Shown here one piece after another: positions 1 through 8,271 of a stretch of 64,000 bases of DNA. Location: assembly GCF_008710095.1 (NCBI RefSeq), contig NZ_VYKJ01000008.1:62001-126000 (forward strand). The letters are read 5' to 3'. The DNA is from Affinibrenneria salicis. Its GTDB lineage: Bacteria; Pseudomonadota; Gammaproteobacteria; Enterobacterales; Enterobacteriaceae. A model generated the notes under the pieces. That model did not search any database, had not been told where the DNA came from, and worked only from the letters and a program-made list of their open reading frames with translations. Position 1 is the first letter of the stretch, and each line of letters opens with the position of its first letter. Position numbers and translations under genes: made by a program.

Positions 1-113
1 AACCCCCGGCTGGCGCGGAGGAGGAATGGCGGACGTCGTCGCATAGACTCGTCGCGAATTGTCAGTCGGGTCGGCGCTCATCGAGGCCTTGGGTGCACGA
101 GACCGCCGGCCGG

Positions 114-491
114 TCAGACTGACAGTGTGTCGTTTTTATCATCGACTTTCGCCAGCGCCGCAGACGGATTTTGCGCCTGCACGCTGCGCACCAGCGTATA
201 ACTTTTCGACTGCAGGTTTTTGCTTCTCAGGCTATTTCCCTGAGAGCCCAGCGTTACGGCGACGCCAAGTCCCAGCAGATTAAACAAATGGTCGATGGCG
301 TTGTCGTCAAGCCCGATAAGTTCGCTGCCGATGCCGACGAGGATCAGAAAACCGACGATCAGCCCGGCGGCCAGCCACAGGCGTTTCACCAGCAGCCAGA
401 TGATGCCGAAGAAAAAAGCCGGCCAGCAAAATCCCCGCTTCACGATCTGGTAGCCAAGGACCGGATGCCGATAGATATCAAAGGTCTTCAT
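114..491 (-). CDS. DUF2628 family small inner-membrane protein
   Basis: A 125-residue protein of unknown function. The N-terminal part (about residues 1-35) carries the aromatic pattern of DUF2628 proteins, a YRHPVLGYQIVKRGFCWPAF run followed by FFGIIWLL. Two hydrophobic segments (about 24-40 and 41-63) are followed by a polar C-terminal tail of about 50 residues. The start is set by an AGGGAAATAAC ribosome binding site just before the ATG. It is divergent from dgoR, with 339 bases between them. The family is common in proteobacteria and no reaction is known. Family assignment is fairly confident; the role is unknown. Confidence 0.75.
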   Translation of the reverse strand: MKTFDIYRHPVLGYQIVKRGFCWPAFFFGIIWLLVKRLWLAAGLIVGFLILVGIGSELIGLDDNAIDHLFNLLGLGVAVTLGSQGNSLRSKNLQSKSYTLVRSVQAQNPSAALAKVDDKNDTLSV

Positions 492-830
492 GTTATTTCC
501 CTGTTGTTGCTCATACCTGAATGCGACAAAGCGTCATCGCTAAGCATAACGTTTTTCCAGCCGGCGCGCGCTTCTCTTTGCTTGCCGCTTCCCCCTGGGT
601 CCGTGTGTTTTCGTTTGTCTGCGCCCGCCAGGCGAGTTTTTAGCGTTCATTGGTTGTTTTGTCCGTTTTGTGATCCATATTGTAGTACGACCAATATATT
701 TGGTACTACAATCTGCCTCATTCAGACGGCCCATATGCGGTATTTTGTGCAGCACCGTGGCGACGGTATTCATCGGGGCAGGTAAAGTAAGGTTCTGGGT
801 TTATGACCGTTTCGCCGCGATGGAGCACTT
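492..830. other. Intergenic region holding the dgo control sequences
   Basis: This non-coding stretch separates the DUF2628 gene from dgoR. It is AT-rich around 660-720, where the long inverted repeat described separately lies. A GGAG ribosome binding site precedes dgoR. I see no further gene; the open frames crossing it are shadows without start signals. Confidence 0.6.
679..712. promoter_or_regulatory. Inverted repeat, probable DgoR operator
   Basis: Perfect 10-base arms ATTGTAGTAC (679-688) and GTACTACAAT (703-712) flank a 14-base AT-rich spacer. Each arm merges with an inner ACCAA or TTGGT element, giving two adjacent sites of the form TTGTAGTAC..ACCAA and TTGGTACTACAA. FadR-subfamily GntR regulators bind such short palindromes, and DgoR represses its own operon in E. 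coli. The position, about 120 bases before dgoR, fits autoregulation. Binding is inference. Confidence 0.6.
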
Positions 831-1529
831 ATGAGCAAACAAGATTTGAGTAAAACCGACCGCATTATTCTGGATATCGGCCAGCAGATTATTAAAGGGA
901 AGTATGCTCCCGGCTCGGCTTTGCCGGCGGAAGCGGACTTCTGCGAAGAGTTTCAGACTTCGCGCAACATTATTCGCGAAGTGTTTCGGGCCTTAACCGC
1001 GAAGCGGCTGATCGACATAAAACGGTACCGCGGCGCGTTTGTGGCGCCGCGCAATCAGTGGAATTACCTCGATACCGATGTATTGCAGTGGGTGCTGGCC
1101 AGCGACTATGACCCGCGGCTGATCAGCGCGATGAGCGAGGTGCGTAACCTGGTCGAACCGTCGATCGCCCGCTGGGCGGCGGAACGCGCCACCTCCAGCG
1201 AACTGGCGGTGATTGAACAGGCGCTGAACGACATGATCGCCAATCACCAGGATCGCGAGGCCTTTAATCAGGCGGATATACGCTTTCACGAGGCGGTGCT
1301 GGCGGCGGTGCATAACCCGCTGCTGCAACAGCTGAGCGTGGCGATCAGTTCACTGCAGCGGGCGGTATTCGAGCGGACCTATATGCCGGATAACGAAAAT
1401 ATGCCGCGCACGCTGCGCGAACACCGGGATTTGTACGATGCCATCCGGCATCAGGACGTAGAAGCGGCTGAACGGGCGGCGCTTGCCATGATCGCCAGTT
1501 CGACCAAACGGTTGAAGGATATTACATGA
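831..1529 (+). CDS. dgoR: DgoR, GntR/FadR-family repressor of galactonate catabolism
   Basis: A 232-residue regulator with an N-terminal winged helix-turn-helix (about residues 10-75, with PAEADFCEEFQTSRNIIREV) and a C-terminal FCD ligand-binding domain (about 95-220). The protein is very close to E. coli DgoR across its length, including the stretch NQWNYLDTDVLQWVL. Known DgoR proteins repress the dgo operon and are released by D-galactonate. A GGAG ribosome binding site supports the start. The stop overlaps the dgoK start by four bases, so the regulator is the first gene of its own operon. Confidence 0.95.
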   Translation: MSKQDLSKTDRIILDIGQQIIKGKYAPGSALPAEADFCEEFQTSRNIIREVFRALTAKRLIDIKRYRGAFVAPRNQWNYLDTDVLQWVLASDYDPRLISAMSEVRNLVEPSIARWAAERATSSELAVIEQALNDMIANHQDREAFNQADIRFHEAVLAAVHNPLLQQLSVAISSLQRAVFERTYMPDNENMPRTLREHRDLYDAIRHQDVEAAERAALAMIASSTKRLKDIT

Positions 1530-2422
1530 GTGACAGTTATATCGCGATTGACTGGGGTTCGACCAATCTGCGCGCCTGGCTCTATCTCGACGGGCGCTGC
1601 GTGGACCAGACCCGATCGACGGCCGGGGTAACGCGGCTGGACGGGCAAACGCCGAAGCAGGTTTTTCAGCAGGTTATCGCCCCCTGGCTGCAGCATCAGG
1701 TGCCTGTGGTAATGGCCGGCATGATCGGCAGTAACGCCGGCTGGGTATCGGCGCCCTATCTGCCGTGTCCGACCAGTCTGACCGGGCTGGCGCATCGCCT
1801 GACGCGGGTGGATGAGGCGCGGCCTCTGGCGGCGTGGATTATCCCGGGGCTGAGCATCGATCGCGATGATAACTGTAACGTAATGCGGGGGGAAGAAACC
1901 CAGCTGACAGGCGCCTGGGTCGAGTGTCCGTCGTCCCTTTACCTGCTGCCGGGCACGCATTCGAAATGGGTGCGGATGCAGGACAGCAGCGTGATGGACT
2001 TTCGCACCGTGATGACCGGCGAGCTGCACCATCTGCTGTTGACCCGCTCGCTGATCGGCGCCGGCATCGGGGAGCAGCGCGCCGCGCCTGACGTTTTTCA
2101 GCGCGGCCTGGAGCAGGGTTTTGCCGATAGCGACGTCGTGCGCTGCCTGTTCGAGACCCGTGCGGCGCACGTGCTGGGCCGGCTGGAAAAAAGCGCCGTC
2201 AGCGACTGGCTATCCGGCCTGTTGATTGGCCATGAGGTGGCGCAGATGCAGCGCTACTACCAGATTACGACCGCGACGCCCGTCACGGTGATTGGTAATC
2301 CCGCGCTAACCGAACGGTATCAGCAGGCATTGCGAATGGCCGGGCTGCGCGGGCAAGCGCTCGATGGCGATCGGGCTTTTCAGGCAGGTATGAGGAGCAT
2401 AGTAAATGAGCTGGCAAACTGA
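1526..2422 (+). CDS. dgoK: 2-dehydro-3-deoxygalactonokinase
   Basis: A 298-residue cytoplasmic kinase that phosphorylates 2-dehydro-3-deoxy-D-galactonate to the 6-phosphate using ATP, the second step of the De Ley-Doudoroff route for galactonate. The N terminus IAIDWGSTNLRAWLY is the phosphate-binding loop of this family, and the motif LLPGTHSKWVRM lies near residue 140-150. Length matches DgoK proteins (about 290). It overlaps dgoR by 4 bases and dgoA by 17 bases, so translation is coupled. Confidence 0.95.
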   Translation: MSDSYIAIDWGSTNLRAWLYLDGRCVDQTRSTAGVTRLDGQTPKQVFQQVIAPWLQHQVPVVMAGMIGSNAGWVSAPYLPCPTSLTGLAHRLTRVDEARPLAAWIIPGLSIDRDDNCNVMRGEETQLTGAWVECPSSLYLLPGTHSKWVRMQDSSVMDFRTVMTGELHHLLLTRSLIGAGIGEQRAAPDVFQRGLEQGFADSDVVRCLFETRAAHVLGRLEKSAVSDWLSGLLIGHEVAQMQRYYQITTATPVTVIGNPALTERYQQALRMAGLRGQALDGDRAFQAGMRSIVNELAN

Positions 2423-3023
2423 TCTTCCCTTAATTGCCATTTTACGCGGCATCACGCCCGAAGACATACCGGCGCACCTCGCCGCGCTGCTGGATGCGGG
2501 TTTTGATGCGATAGAAATTCCGCTGAATTCGCCCGATCCGTGGCGCAGTATCCGGCTGGCCGTCGCGCAATGTGCCGATCGGGCGCTGATTGGGGCAGGA
2601 ACGGTGCTGACGCCGCAAGCGGTTGATGAACTGGCCGCGGCCGGCGGCCGGCTGGTGGTGACGCCGAATACCAATACCGCCGTGATCCGCCGCGCCGCCG
2701 CCGCCGGCATGATCGTGTGCTCCGGCTGCGCCACGGCCACCGAAGCGTTTGAGGCGCTGGAAGCCGGCGCGCAAACGCTGAAAATTTTCCCTTCCTCGGC
2801 CTTTGGGCCTGACTATATCCGGGCGTTGAAGGCGGTGCTGCCGCCGGCGGTGCCGGTGTTCGCGGTCGGAGGAATTACGCCGGACAACCTTGCCGATTAT
2901 CTGCGCGCGGGCTGTACCGGGGCTGGTCTGGGCGGCGATCTGTATCGCGCCGGTCAGTCCGCAGAGGTGACTGCGCAAAAGGCGCAGGCGTTTGTTAAAG
3001 CTTATAAGGATACTGTGCAATGA
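2406..3023 (+). CDS. dgoA: 2-dehydro-3-deoxy-6-phosphogalactonate aldolase
   Basis: A 205-residue class I aldolase of the KDPG family. It cleaves 2-dehydro-3-deoxy-6-phosphogalactonate to pyruvate and glyceraldehyde 3-phosphate. The Schiff-base lysine is Lys126 ([13 protein letters not shown]), the general acid/base is Glu37 (AIEIPLNSP) and Arg14 sits in [10 protein letters not shown], all at the positions known for the E. coli enzyme. The start lies inside dgoK and the stop overlaps the dgoD start by four bases. Confidence 0.95.
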   Translation: MSWQTDLPLIAILRGITPEDIPAHLAALLDAGFDAIEIPLNSPDPWRSIRLAVAQCADRALIGAGTVLTPQAVDELAAAGGRLVVTPNTNTAVIRRAAAAGMIVCSGCATATEAFEALEAGAQTLKIFPSSAFGPDYIRALKAVLPPAVPVFAVGGITPDNLADYLRAGCTGAGLGGDLYRAGQSAEVTAQKAQAFVKAYKDTVQ

Positions 3024-4168
3024 AAATTACTAAACTGACTACGTATCGCCTGCCGCCGCGCTGGATGTTTCTGAAGATCGAAACGGATGAAGGCATTGTC
3101 GGCTGGGGCGAACCGGTTATTGAAGGACGCGCCCGCACGGTGGAAGCCGCGGTGCATGAGCTGGCCGACTATGTGATTGGCCAGGACCCGGCGCGCATCA
3201 ACGATATCTGGCAGGTAATGTATCGCGCCGGTTTCTACCGCGGCGGCCCGATCCTGATGAGCGCGATCGCCGGTATCGATCAGGCGCTGTGGGATATTAA
3301 AGGCAAGGCGCTCGGCGTGCCGGTTTATCAACTGCTGGGCGGGCTGGTGCGCGATAAAATCAAGGCCTACAGCTGGGTTGGCGGCGATCGTCCTTCCGAT
3401 GTGATAGCCGGTATTAACAAGCTGACGGGCATTGGGTTCGATACCTTCAAGCTGAACGGCTGTGAAGAGATGGGCATTATCGATAACTCGCGTAAAGTGG
3501 ATGCGGCCGTCGCCGTGGTGGCGGAAATTCGCGAGGCGTTCGGCAACCGCATCGAGTTCGGGCTGGATTTCCACGGCCGGGTCGACGCGCCGATGGCGAA
3601 GATCCTGATTAAGGAGCTGGAGCCTTATCGTCCGCTGTTTATCGAAGAGCCGGTGCTGGCGGAGCAGGCCGAATACTATCCGCGTCTGGCGGCGCAGACT
3701 CATCTGCCGATCGCCGCGGGAGAGCGTATGTTCTCGCGCTTTGATTTTAAACGCGTGCTTGCCGACGGCGGTCTGGCGATCATTCAGCCCGACCTGTCGC
3801 ACGCCGGCGGGATCAGCGAATGTTTCCGCATTGCGGCGATGGCTGAATCCTATGATGTCGCGCTGGCGCCGCACTGTCCGCTGGGCCCGATCGCGCTGGC
3901 TTCCTGTCTGCACCTCGATTTTGTCGCCCGCAATGCGGTGTTGCAGGAACAGAGTATGGGCATTCATTACAACCAGGGCGCCGAACTGCTGGACTATGTC
4001 ATCAATAAAGATGACTTTAAAATGACCGACGGACATTTCTACCCGTTAAATAAACCTGGGCTCGGCGTGGAAATAAATGAAGAGCTGGTTATTGAGCGCA
4101 GTAAAAATGCGCCTGACTGGCGTAACCCGGTATGGCGTTATTCTGATGGAGCCGTTGCTGAATGGTAA
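3020..4168 (+). CDS. dgoD: D-galactonate dehydratase
   Basis: A 382-residue enolase-superfamily enzyme that dehydrates D-galactonate to 2-dehydro-3-deoxy-D-galactonate. The Mg ligands Asp183 (LDFHGR), Glu209 (FIEEP) and Glu235 (AAGERM) and the catalytic His185 and His285 (LAPHCPLGP) all match the numbering of the E. coli enzyme, which has the same length. It follows dgoA with an ATGA overlap. It is the last gene of the compact block: a 535-base gap, unusual for this operon, separates it from dgoT. Confidence 0.96.
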   Translation: MKITKLTTYRLPPRWMFLKIETDEGIVGWGEPVIEGRARTVEAAVHELADYVIGQDPARINDIWQVMYRAGFYRGGPILMSAIAGIDQALWDIKGKALGVPVYQLLGGLVRDKIKAYSWVGGDRPSDVIAGINKLTGIGFDTFKLNGCEEMGIIDNSRKVDAAVAVVAEIREAFGNRIEFGLDFHGRVDAPMAKILIKELEPYRPLFIEEPVLAEQAEYYPRLAAQTHLPIAAGERMFSRFDFKRVLADGGLAIIQPDLSHAGGISECFRIAAMAESYDVALAPHCPLGPIALASCLHLDFVARNAVLQEQSMGIHYNQGAELLDYVINKDDFKMTDGHFYPLNKPGLGVEINEELVIERSKNAPDWRNPVWRYSDGAVAEW

Positions 4169-4376
4169 TAACATAATCACTATTATTCCCCGAGTTTAGC
4201 CACATCAGAAAGAGAAACAGACTCAATATATATTTTGAGCGGGTATGGTTTGTCTTTTTTCTGCCGGCTGGCTAATTCGGGGGGCTGCTCTGCATTCTGT
4301 TAACTATTTTCAGAATAAAATATACCTGACGGATTTCAGGTTGCTGATGTCGCCGCAACCTGAAAGATGAAGGGAG

Positions 4377-4496
4377 TATGCTCGTTATACTTCAAGTTGC
4401 AGAGGCGTGGCGTGAGCCGGCCCAGCGCCAGCCTCGCCCATTTCGGCGTTCAAAACGATAGCGTATTGTCGCGCAACTTGAATTATTTAGGGTGTA
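4377..4496. repeat. Dispersed palindromic repeat, copy 1
   Basis: The ends are imperfect inverted repeats: TATGCTCGTTATACTTCAAG on the left and CGCAACTTGAATTATTTAGG on the right, with a variable GC-rich middle. The same termini recur at least six more times in this window. A related end, CAACCTGAAAGATGAAGGG, abuts it at 4356-4374. It encodes nothing and resembles ERIC-type or MITE-type elements of Enterobacterales. Confidence 0.75.
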
Positions 4497-4646
4497 AATA
4501 ATGGAATGAATGAATATCACATAGCTTTGTGACGGGGATCTATTTTTTCTGAATTAACTGTTCATATTTACCCAATAAATTTCGGACTGTTGGAATTTGA
4601 GGGTATAACGCATAGCCGCCTGCTGATGTTGTTATCTAAAAAATAG

Positions 4647-4669
4647 CTGATGAATCGCGTTTTCATCAG
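4647..4669. promoter_or_regulatory. Inverted repeat in the dgoT leader
   Basis: Perfect 8-base arms CTGATGAA (4647-4654) and TTCATCAG (4662-4669) with a 7-base spacer lie 35 bases before the dgoT start. No T-run follows, so this is not a terminator. It could be an operator or an mRNA hairpin near the ribosome binding site. Confidence 0.35.
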
Positions 4670-4703
4670 TATTGCAAAATAAATAGCGATAACAGGATAT
4701 AAG

Positions 4704-5993
4704 ATGGACATGACATTAACTACCCGACCGACAAAAAGACGTTATCTTACCCTACTGATGATTTTTATCACCGTGGTCATCTGCTACGTGGACAGGGCCA
4801 ACCTGGCGGTGGCTTCGGCGCATATTCAGGAAGAATTCGGCATCACGAAAGCCCAGATGGGCTATATCTTTTCGGCCTTTGCCTGGACCTACACCCTGTG
4901 CCAGATCCCCGGCGGCTGGTTTCTCGACCGTATGGGATCGAAAGTCACCTACTTTATCGCTATTTTTGGCTGGTCGGTGGCGACATTACTGCAGGGTTTC
5001 GCCAATGGTCTGATTTCATTAATTAGTCTGCGGGCGGTGACGGGGTTATTTGAGGCGCCGGCTTTCCCCACCAATAACCGCATGGTCACCAGCTGGTTCC
5101 CGGAGCAGGAGCGCGCCTCCGCGGTGGGCTTTTATACCTCCGGCCAGTTTGTCGGTCTGGCGTTTCTCACTCCGTTATTAATCTGGGTGCAGGAAGTCCT
5201 GAGCTGGCACTGGGTATTTATCATTACCGGCGGCATCGGCATTATCTGGGCGTTGATTTGGCATTTTGTCTATCAGCCACCGCGCAAGAGCAAAGGCGTG
5301 AATAATGCGGAGCTGGAGTATATCAAAGCCGGCGGCGGCATTATCGACGGCGATGCGCCGTCCGGTCAGAAAACGCGTACGCCGTTAACCTCGGCGGACT
5401 GGAAACTGGTGTTTAATCGTAAGCTGGTGGGGGTTTATATCGGGCAGTTTGCGGTGACCTCGACCCTGTGGTTCTTCCTGACCTGGTTCCCCAACTATCT
5501 GACGCAGGAGAAACAGATTGCCGCGCTGACCGCCGGTTTTATGACGGTGGTGCCTTTCCTGGCCGCGTTTATCGGCGTTCTGCTCTCCGGTTTTGTGGCC
5601 GATCGGCTGGTGCGCAACGGCAAATCGCTGGGGTTTGCGCGTAAAACGCCGATTATTTGCGGGCTGTTGATTTCGACCTGCATCATGGGGGCTAACTACA
5701 CCAACGATCCGTTGTGGATTATGGGCCTGATGGCGCTGGCGTTTTTCGGCAATGGTTTTGCCTCTATTACGTGGTCGCTGGTTTCTTCGCTGGCGCCGGT
5801 GCGCCTGATCGGTCTGACCGGCGGGGTGTTCAACTTTGTCGGCGGTCTGGGCGGCATCACGGTGCCGCTGGTCATCGGCTACCTGGCGCAGGATTATGGC
5901 TTCGCCCCGGCGCTGACTTATATTGCCGGCGTTGCGCTGGTGGGCGCGCTGTCCTACATTTTCCTGGTGGGCGATATTAAACGCGTCGGTTAA
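4704..5993 (+). CDS. dgoT: D-galactonate:H+ symporter, MFS family
   Basis: A 429-residue major facilitator with about 12 membrane segments, very similar to E. coli DgoT throughout. It shows the anion:cation symporter pattern [20 protein letters not shown] in the first helix region, and [16 protein letters not shown] for the loop between helices 2 and 3. It imports D-galactonate with protons for the DgoD-DgoK-DgoA pathway. A rho-independent terminator follows immediately. Confidence 0.94.
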   Translation: MDMTLTTRPTKRRYLTLLMIFITVVICYVDRANLAVASAHIQEEFGITKAQMGYIFSAFAWTYTLCQIPGGWFLDRMGSKVTYFIAIFGWSVATLLQGFANGLISLISLRAVTGLFEAPAFPTNNRMVTSWFPEQERASAVGFYTSGQFVGLAFLTPLLIWVQEVLSWHWVFIITGGIGIIWALIWHFVYQPPRKSKGVNNAELEYIKAGGGIIDGDAPSGQKTRTPLTSADWKLVFNRKLVGVYIGQFAVTSTLWFFLTWFPNYLTQEKQIAALTAGFMTVVPFLAAFIGVLLSGFVADRLVRNGKSLGFARKTPIICGLLISTCIMGANYTNDPLWIMGLMALAFFGNGFASITWSLVSSLAPVRLIGLTGGVFNFVGGLGGITVPLVIGYLAQDYGFAPALTYIAGVALVGALSYIFLVGDIKRVG

Positions 5994-6013
5994 CCGCCGA
6001 ACCTTGACGACAG

Positions 6014-6045
6014 CGGACTCGCTGGCGGCGAGTCCGTTTTTTATT
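6014..6045 (+). terminator. Rho-independent terminator after dgoT
   Basis: Perfect 9-base stem CGGACTCGC (6014-6022) and GCGAGTCCG (6028-6036), 5-base loop, then TTTTTTATT. It closes the dgo operon. Confidence 0.9.
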
Positions 6046-6080
6046 GTCAGCCCTAAGCTACCTCCTCGGGAGGTGGTTTT

Positions 6081-6110
6081 TGATTGCCGGCGCGATCGCG
6101 CCGGCAATCA
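6081..6110. repeat. 30-base perfect palindrome overlapping the exporter stop codon
   Basis: The sequence from 6081 to 6110 equals its own reverse complement, with a GCGATCGC centre and GATTGCCGG arms. The TGA stop of the minus-strand exporter lies at its right edge (6108-6110). A smaller hairpin, ACCTCC-TCG-GGAGGT followed by GGTTTTT, precedes it at 6060-6080. Together they probably separate transcription of the two convergent units. Confidence 0.6.
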
Positions 6111-7088
6111 TTTGCGCGCGATGCATTCGACATTAGGCGCTTCGGCGCGCCGTTTGTCTGCCGTTTCTCCCTGCTGTCGATCGGCATCGGCATAGATACG
6201 CGCGGCATTTTGCGCCGCGTTCTGCCGGCCGGCGGCCCACTGTACGGTCAGTACGCTGCCCAGCACGATGAACAGCCCAAACAGCGCCGCGCCGGTCACG
6301 GTCTGCGCCAGGAAGAGCCAGCCCAACACCACCGCCGTCAGCGGGCTTAACAGACTCAGCGATGAAACCGCGACCGACGAGAGACGGGTAACGCCGCGAA
6401 ACCATAATGCGTAGGCCAGCAGCGCGCCGGCGAGACACAGCCATGCGTAGGCGGCGATCTGCAGCGGAGAGAGCGCCGGCAGCGGGGCGTCCAGCGTCCA
6501 GGCCACCGGCGCCAGCATCAGGCCGCCGGCCAATAGCTGCCAGCCGGTTAGCGCCAGCACCGGCATCGACAGTTTCCAGCGGCGCGTGAGCCATGTGCCG
6601 GCCGCCATACAGCCGGCGCCGGCCAGCGCGGCGCAGATGCCAATCGGATCGCGTACGGCGTCGGGCGACAGCAGCAGCAGCGCCATGCCGAAGATGGCCA
6701 GAATACTGGCTCCCAGCGCCAGGCGGGCCGGAGATTGCCGATCGACGCCCCAGGCCAGCGCCATCACCAGCAGCGGCTGGATCGCGCCCAGCACCGCGGC
6801 CAGGCCGCCGGGCAGCCGCAGCGCGGCGACAAACAGCAGCGCCTGAAACACGCCGATATTCAATGCGGCCAGCGTCAGCAGGCGTCCCTATTCACCTTTG
6901 GCGGGCTGGCGTCTGGTCAACAAAATCAGCAGCAGCCCCGCCGGCAGAACCCGGATCAGCGCGGCGGTAAAGGGGCGGTCGGGCGGCAACAGTTCTGACG
7001 CTACGATATAGGTGGAACCCCAGATAACGGGAGCCAGCGCGGTGAGCAGGGTATCGAATGCCGGGCGGGGCGGGGAGTGATGGGACAT
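6108..7088 (-). pseudogene. DMT/EamA-type exporter (PecM-like) interrupted by an in-frame amber codon
   Basis: Read from the ATG at 7088, this is a 326-codon drug/metabolite transporter with about ten membrane segments. It starts TALAPVIWGSTYIVASELLP and ends with a polar tail. Codon 67 (6890-6888) is TAG, where the surrounding reading KGE-stop-GRLLTLAAL suggests an ancestral TGG Trp. Both halves are in the same frame and otherwise intact, so this is one nonsense change, not a frameshift. The downstream part could restart at the Met at 6863 but would lack about two helices. The gene is divergent from a PecS-like regulator, as pecM is from pecS in Dickeya. An AAGGT site precedes the start. Loss of function is likely unless the codon is suppressed or is a sequencing error. 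Confidence 0.8.
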
Positions 7089-7133
7089 GTAATTACCTTC
7101 AATTCAAGATAAAATAGAAGCCTGACGATAATT

Positions 7134-7151
7134 TATCTTGATATCAAGATA
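7134..7151. promoter_or_regulatory. 18-base palindrome, probable MarR/PecS-type operator
   Basis: TATCTTGATATCAAGATA is a perfect palindrome between the divergent exporter and regulator starts. A half-site, TCAAGATA, recurs at 7104-7111. MarR dimers bind palindromes of this length in such divergent promoters, so the neighbouring regulator is the expected ligand. It ends 12 bases before the regulator's start codon. Confidence 0.7.
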
Positions 7152-7163
7152 TATGGAGGGGAG

Positions 7164-7709
7164 ATGAGCAAACAACGCCCGTGCGATAAGGTGGACACCA
7201 TTCTGCAGCAGTGGCGACGCGAACGCCCGGATCTGGACGTCAGCCCGATGGGACCGATTGGCCGCCTCGGACGCTGCGCGGCGCTGTTGCGCCGGCGCCT
7301 TGATCGCACCTTTACCGACTTCAGCATGACGTCCTGGGAGTTCGATGTGCTGGCGACGCTGCGACGTAACGGCCAGCCCCACTGTATGGCGCCGACTGCT
7401 CTGTTTTCCGATCTGATGATTACCTCCGGCACCATGACGCATCGCCTGCAGCGTCTGGAGGGAAGCGGGCTGGTGCGGCGGGTGCCTAACAGCAAAGATG
7501 CGCGCAGCATGCTGGTGCAACTGACGCCGGCGGGCCTGGCGCTGATTAATCGCGCGGTCGAGGCGCATATTGAGAACGAGCGTACTATTCTGTCCGCGTT
7601 GCCGGCTGCCGATTTAGCGGCGCTGGATGACCATTTGTCGGCGTTGCTGCTGGCGCTGGAGGGGGAAGAAGAAGCGGGCGACGACCAGGTCGGGGCGCGG
7701 CAGGAATAA
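7164..7709 (+). CDS. MarR-family transcriptional regulator, PecS-like
   Basis: A 181-residue winged-helix regulator. The N-terminal stretch QQWRRERPDLDVSPMGPIGR resembles the PecS subfamily. The recognition region is LFSDLMITSGTMTHRLQRLE with the wing VRRVPNSKDARSMLVQLT (about residues 90-130). PecS-type proteins respond to urate or phenolics in known cases, and repress themselves and a divergent exporter. The strong GGAGGGGAG site sets the start. Its exporter partner carries a stop codon, so the regulator may have lost its main local target. The exact ligand is unknown. Confidence 0.85.
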   Translation: MSKQRPCDKVDTILQQWRRERPDLDVSPMGPIGRLGRCAALLRRRLDRTFTDFSMTSWEFDVLATLRRNGQPHCMAPTALFSDLMITSGTMTHRLQRLEGSGLVRRVPNSKDARSMLVQLTPAGLALINRAVEAHIENERTILSALPAADLAALDDHLSALLLALEGEEEAGDDQVGARQE

Positions 7710-7717
7710 CCCGCCAT

Positions 7718-7757
7718 AAAAAACCCGCTTTGCCATGAGGGTAGGAGGCAAAGCGGG
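7718..7757 (-). terminator. Rho-independent terminator of the BhsA-like gene
   Basis: Read on the minus strand, an 11-base stem CCCGCTTTGCC / GGCAAAGCGGG (7757-7747 with 7734-7724) is followed by TTTTTT (7723-7718). It lies 24 bases past the stop of the small periplasmic protein gene and also faces the end of the MarR gene. Confidence 0.85.
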
Positions 7758-7780
7758 GCGCGGGCAACCGCGACAAAATA

Positions 7781-8038
7781 TTAGTTATAGATAGTGGCCG
7801 TACCCAGCAGACGATCGTGACCGCCGGCATAGGTGATACTGTAGGCTTTGGCGCCGGCTTTATCCGCTTTTTCCGCCAGCTGTGCTTTCAGGCTGCTCAG
7901 GTCAGCGGCGCGGGCGGAAACAACGCCGATTTTTTCCAGCTGCTGCGTCTGTTGCGGGCTGACGTAGTCGGCGGCAAAGGCGCCGAAGGACAGGGCGGAA
8001 AATACGGTCGCGATGGCGAAAGTTTTCATGGTTTTCAT
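7781..8038 (-). CDS. BhsA/McbA/YdgH-family (DUF1471) periplasmic protein
   Basis: An 85-residue secreted protein. A signal peptide ends about residue 22 (SFGAFA-AD), followed by a single DUF1471 domain with LEKIGVVSARAADLSSLKAQLAEKADKAGAKAYSIT in outline and a C-terminal GTATIYN, the usual ending of the family. E. coli relatives (BhsA, McbA, YhcN) are stress-induced and affect biofilm or surface properties. The start has an AAGGA site; a second Met three codons later is an alternative. It is monocistronic with its own terminator. Which paralogue it matches cannot be settled by eye. Confidence 0.85.
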   Translation of the reverse strand: MKTMKTFAIATVFSALSFGAFAADYVSPQQTQQLEKIGVVSARAADLSSLKAQLAEKADKAGAKAYSITYAGGHDRLLGTATIYN

Positions 8039-8271
8039 AATGTTTATCCTTTTTACACTGTTTTTGTCGGAGTGAAAGGGCGTTCCCCTTTCGGTACGAA
8101 TAAGGTTACGACAAGGCTTAAAAATTAAAAAACGGATGTTATTGATTATCTTGTTCTGTTTTTTTGAATTAAATAAATCCGTTAATATTAATTATATTGT
8201 TTATAAATCAAGTATTTATACAAAAACATGATTTTAATTTACAATATATTGAATTTTAGCCACATATTTGG

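Larger units (their letters stand above)
4169..4703. other. Expanded dgoD-dgoT intergenic region
   Basis: This 535-base gap contains no gene. It holds a weak hairpin at about 4222-4238 followed by a T-rich stretch, a complete dispersed palindromic repeat (4377-4496), and an inverted repeat close to dgoT (4647-4669). An AGGATATAAG ribosome binding site precedes dgoT. The gap suggests dgoT needs its own promoter or read-through from dgoD; I could not assign a clear promoter. Confidence 0.5.

Noticed and set aside
171..785. A 204-codon plus-strand open frame opposite the DUF2628 gene
   Set aside because: It is mostly the antisense read of a recognisable gene and runs through the dgo control region without start signals.
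4517..4532. TCACA-N6-TGTGA resembling a CRP site before dgoT
   Set aside because: The half-sites point the wrong way round (CRP needs TGTGA first, then TCACA), so it is only a chance inverted repeat.
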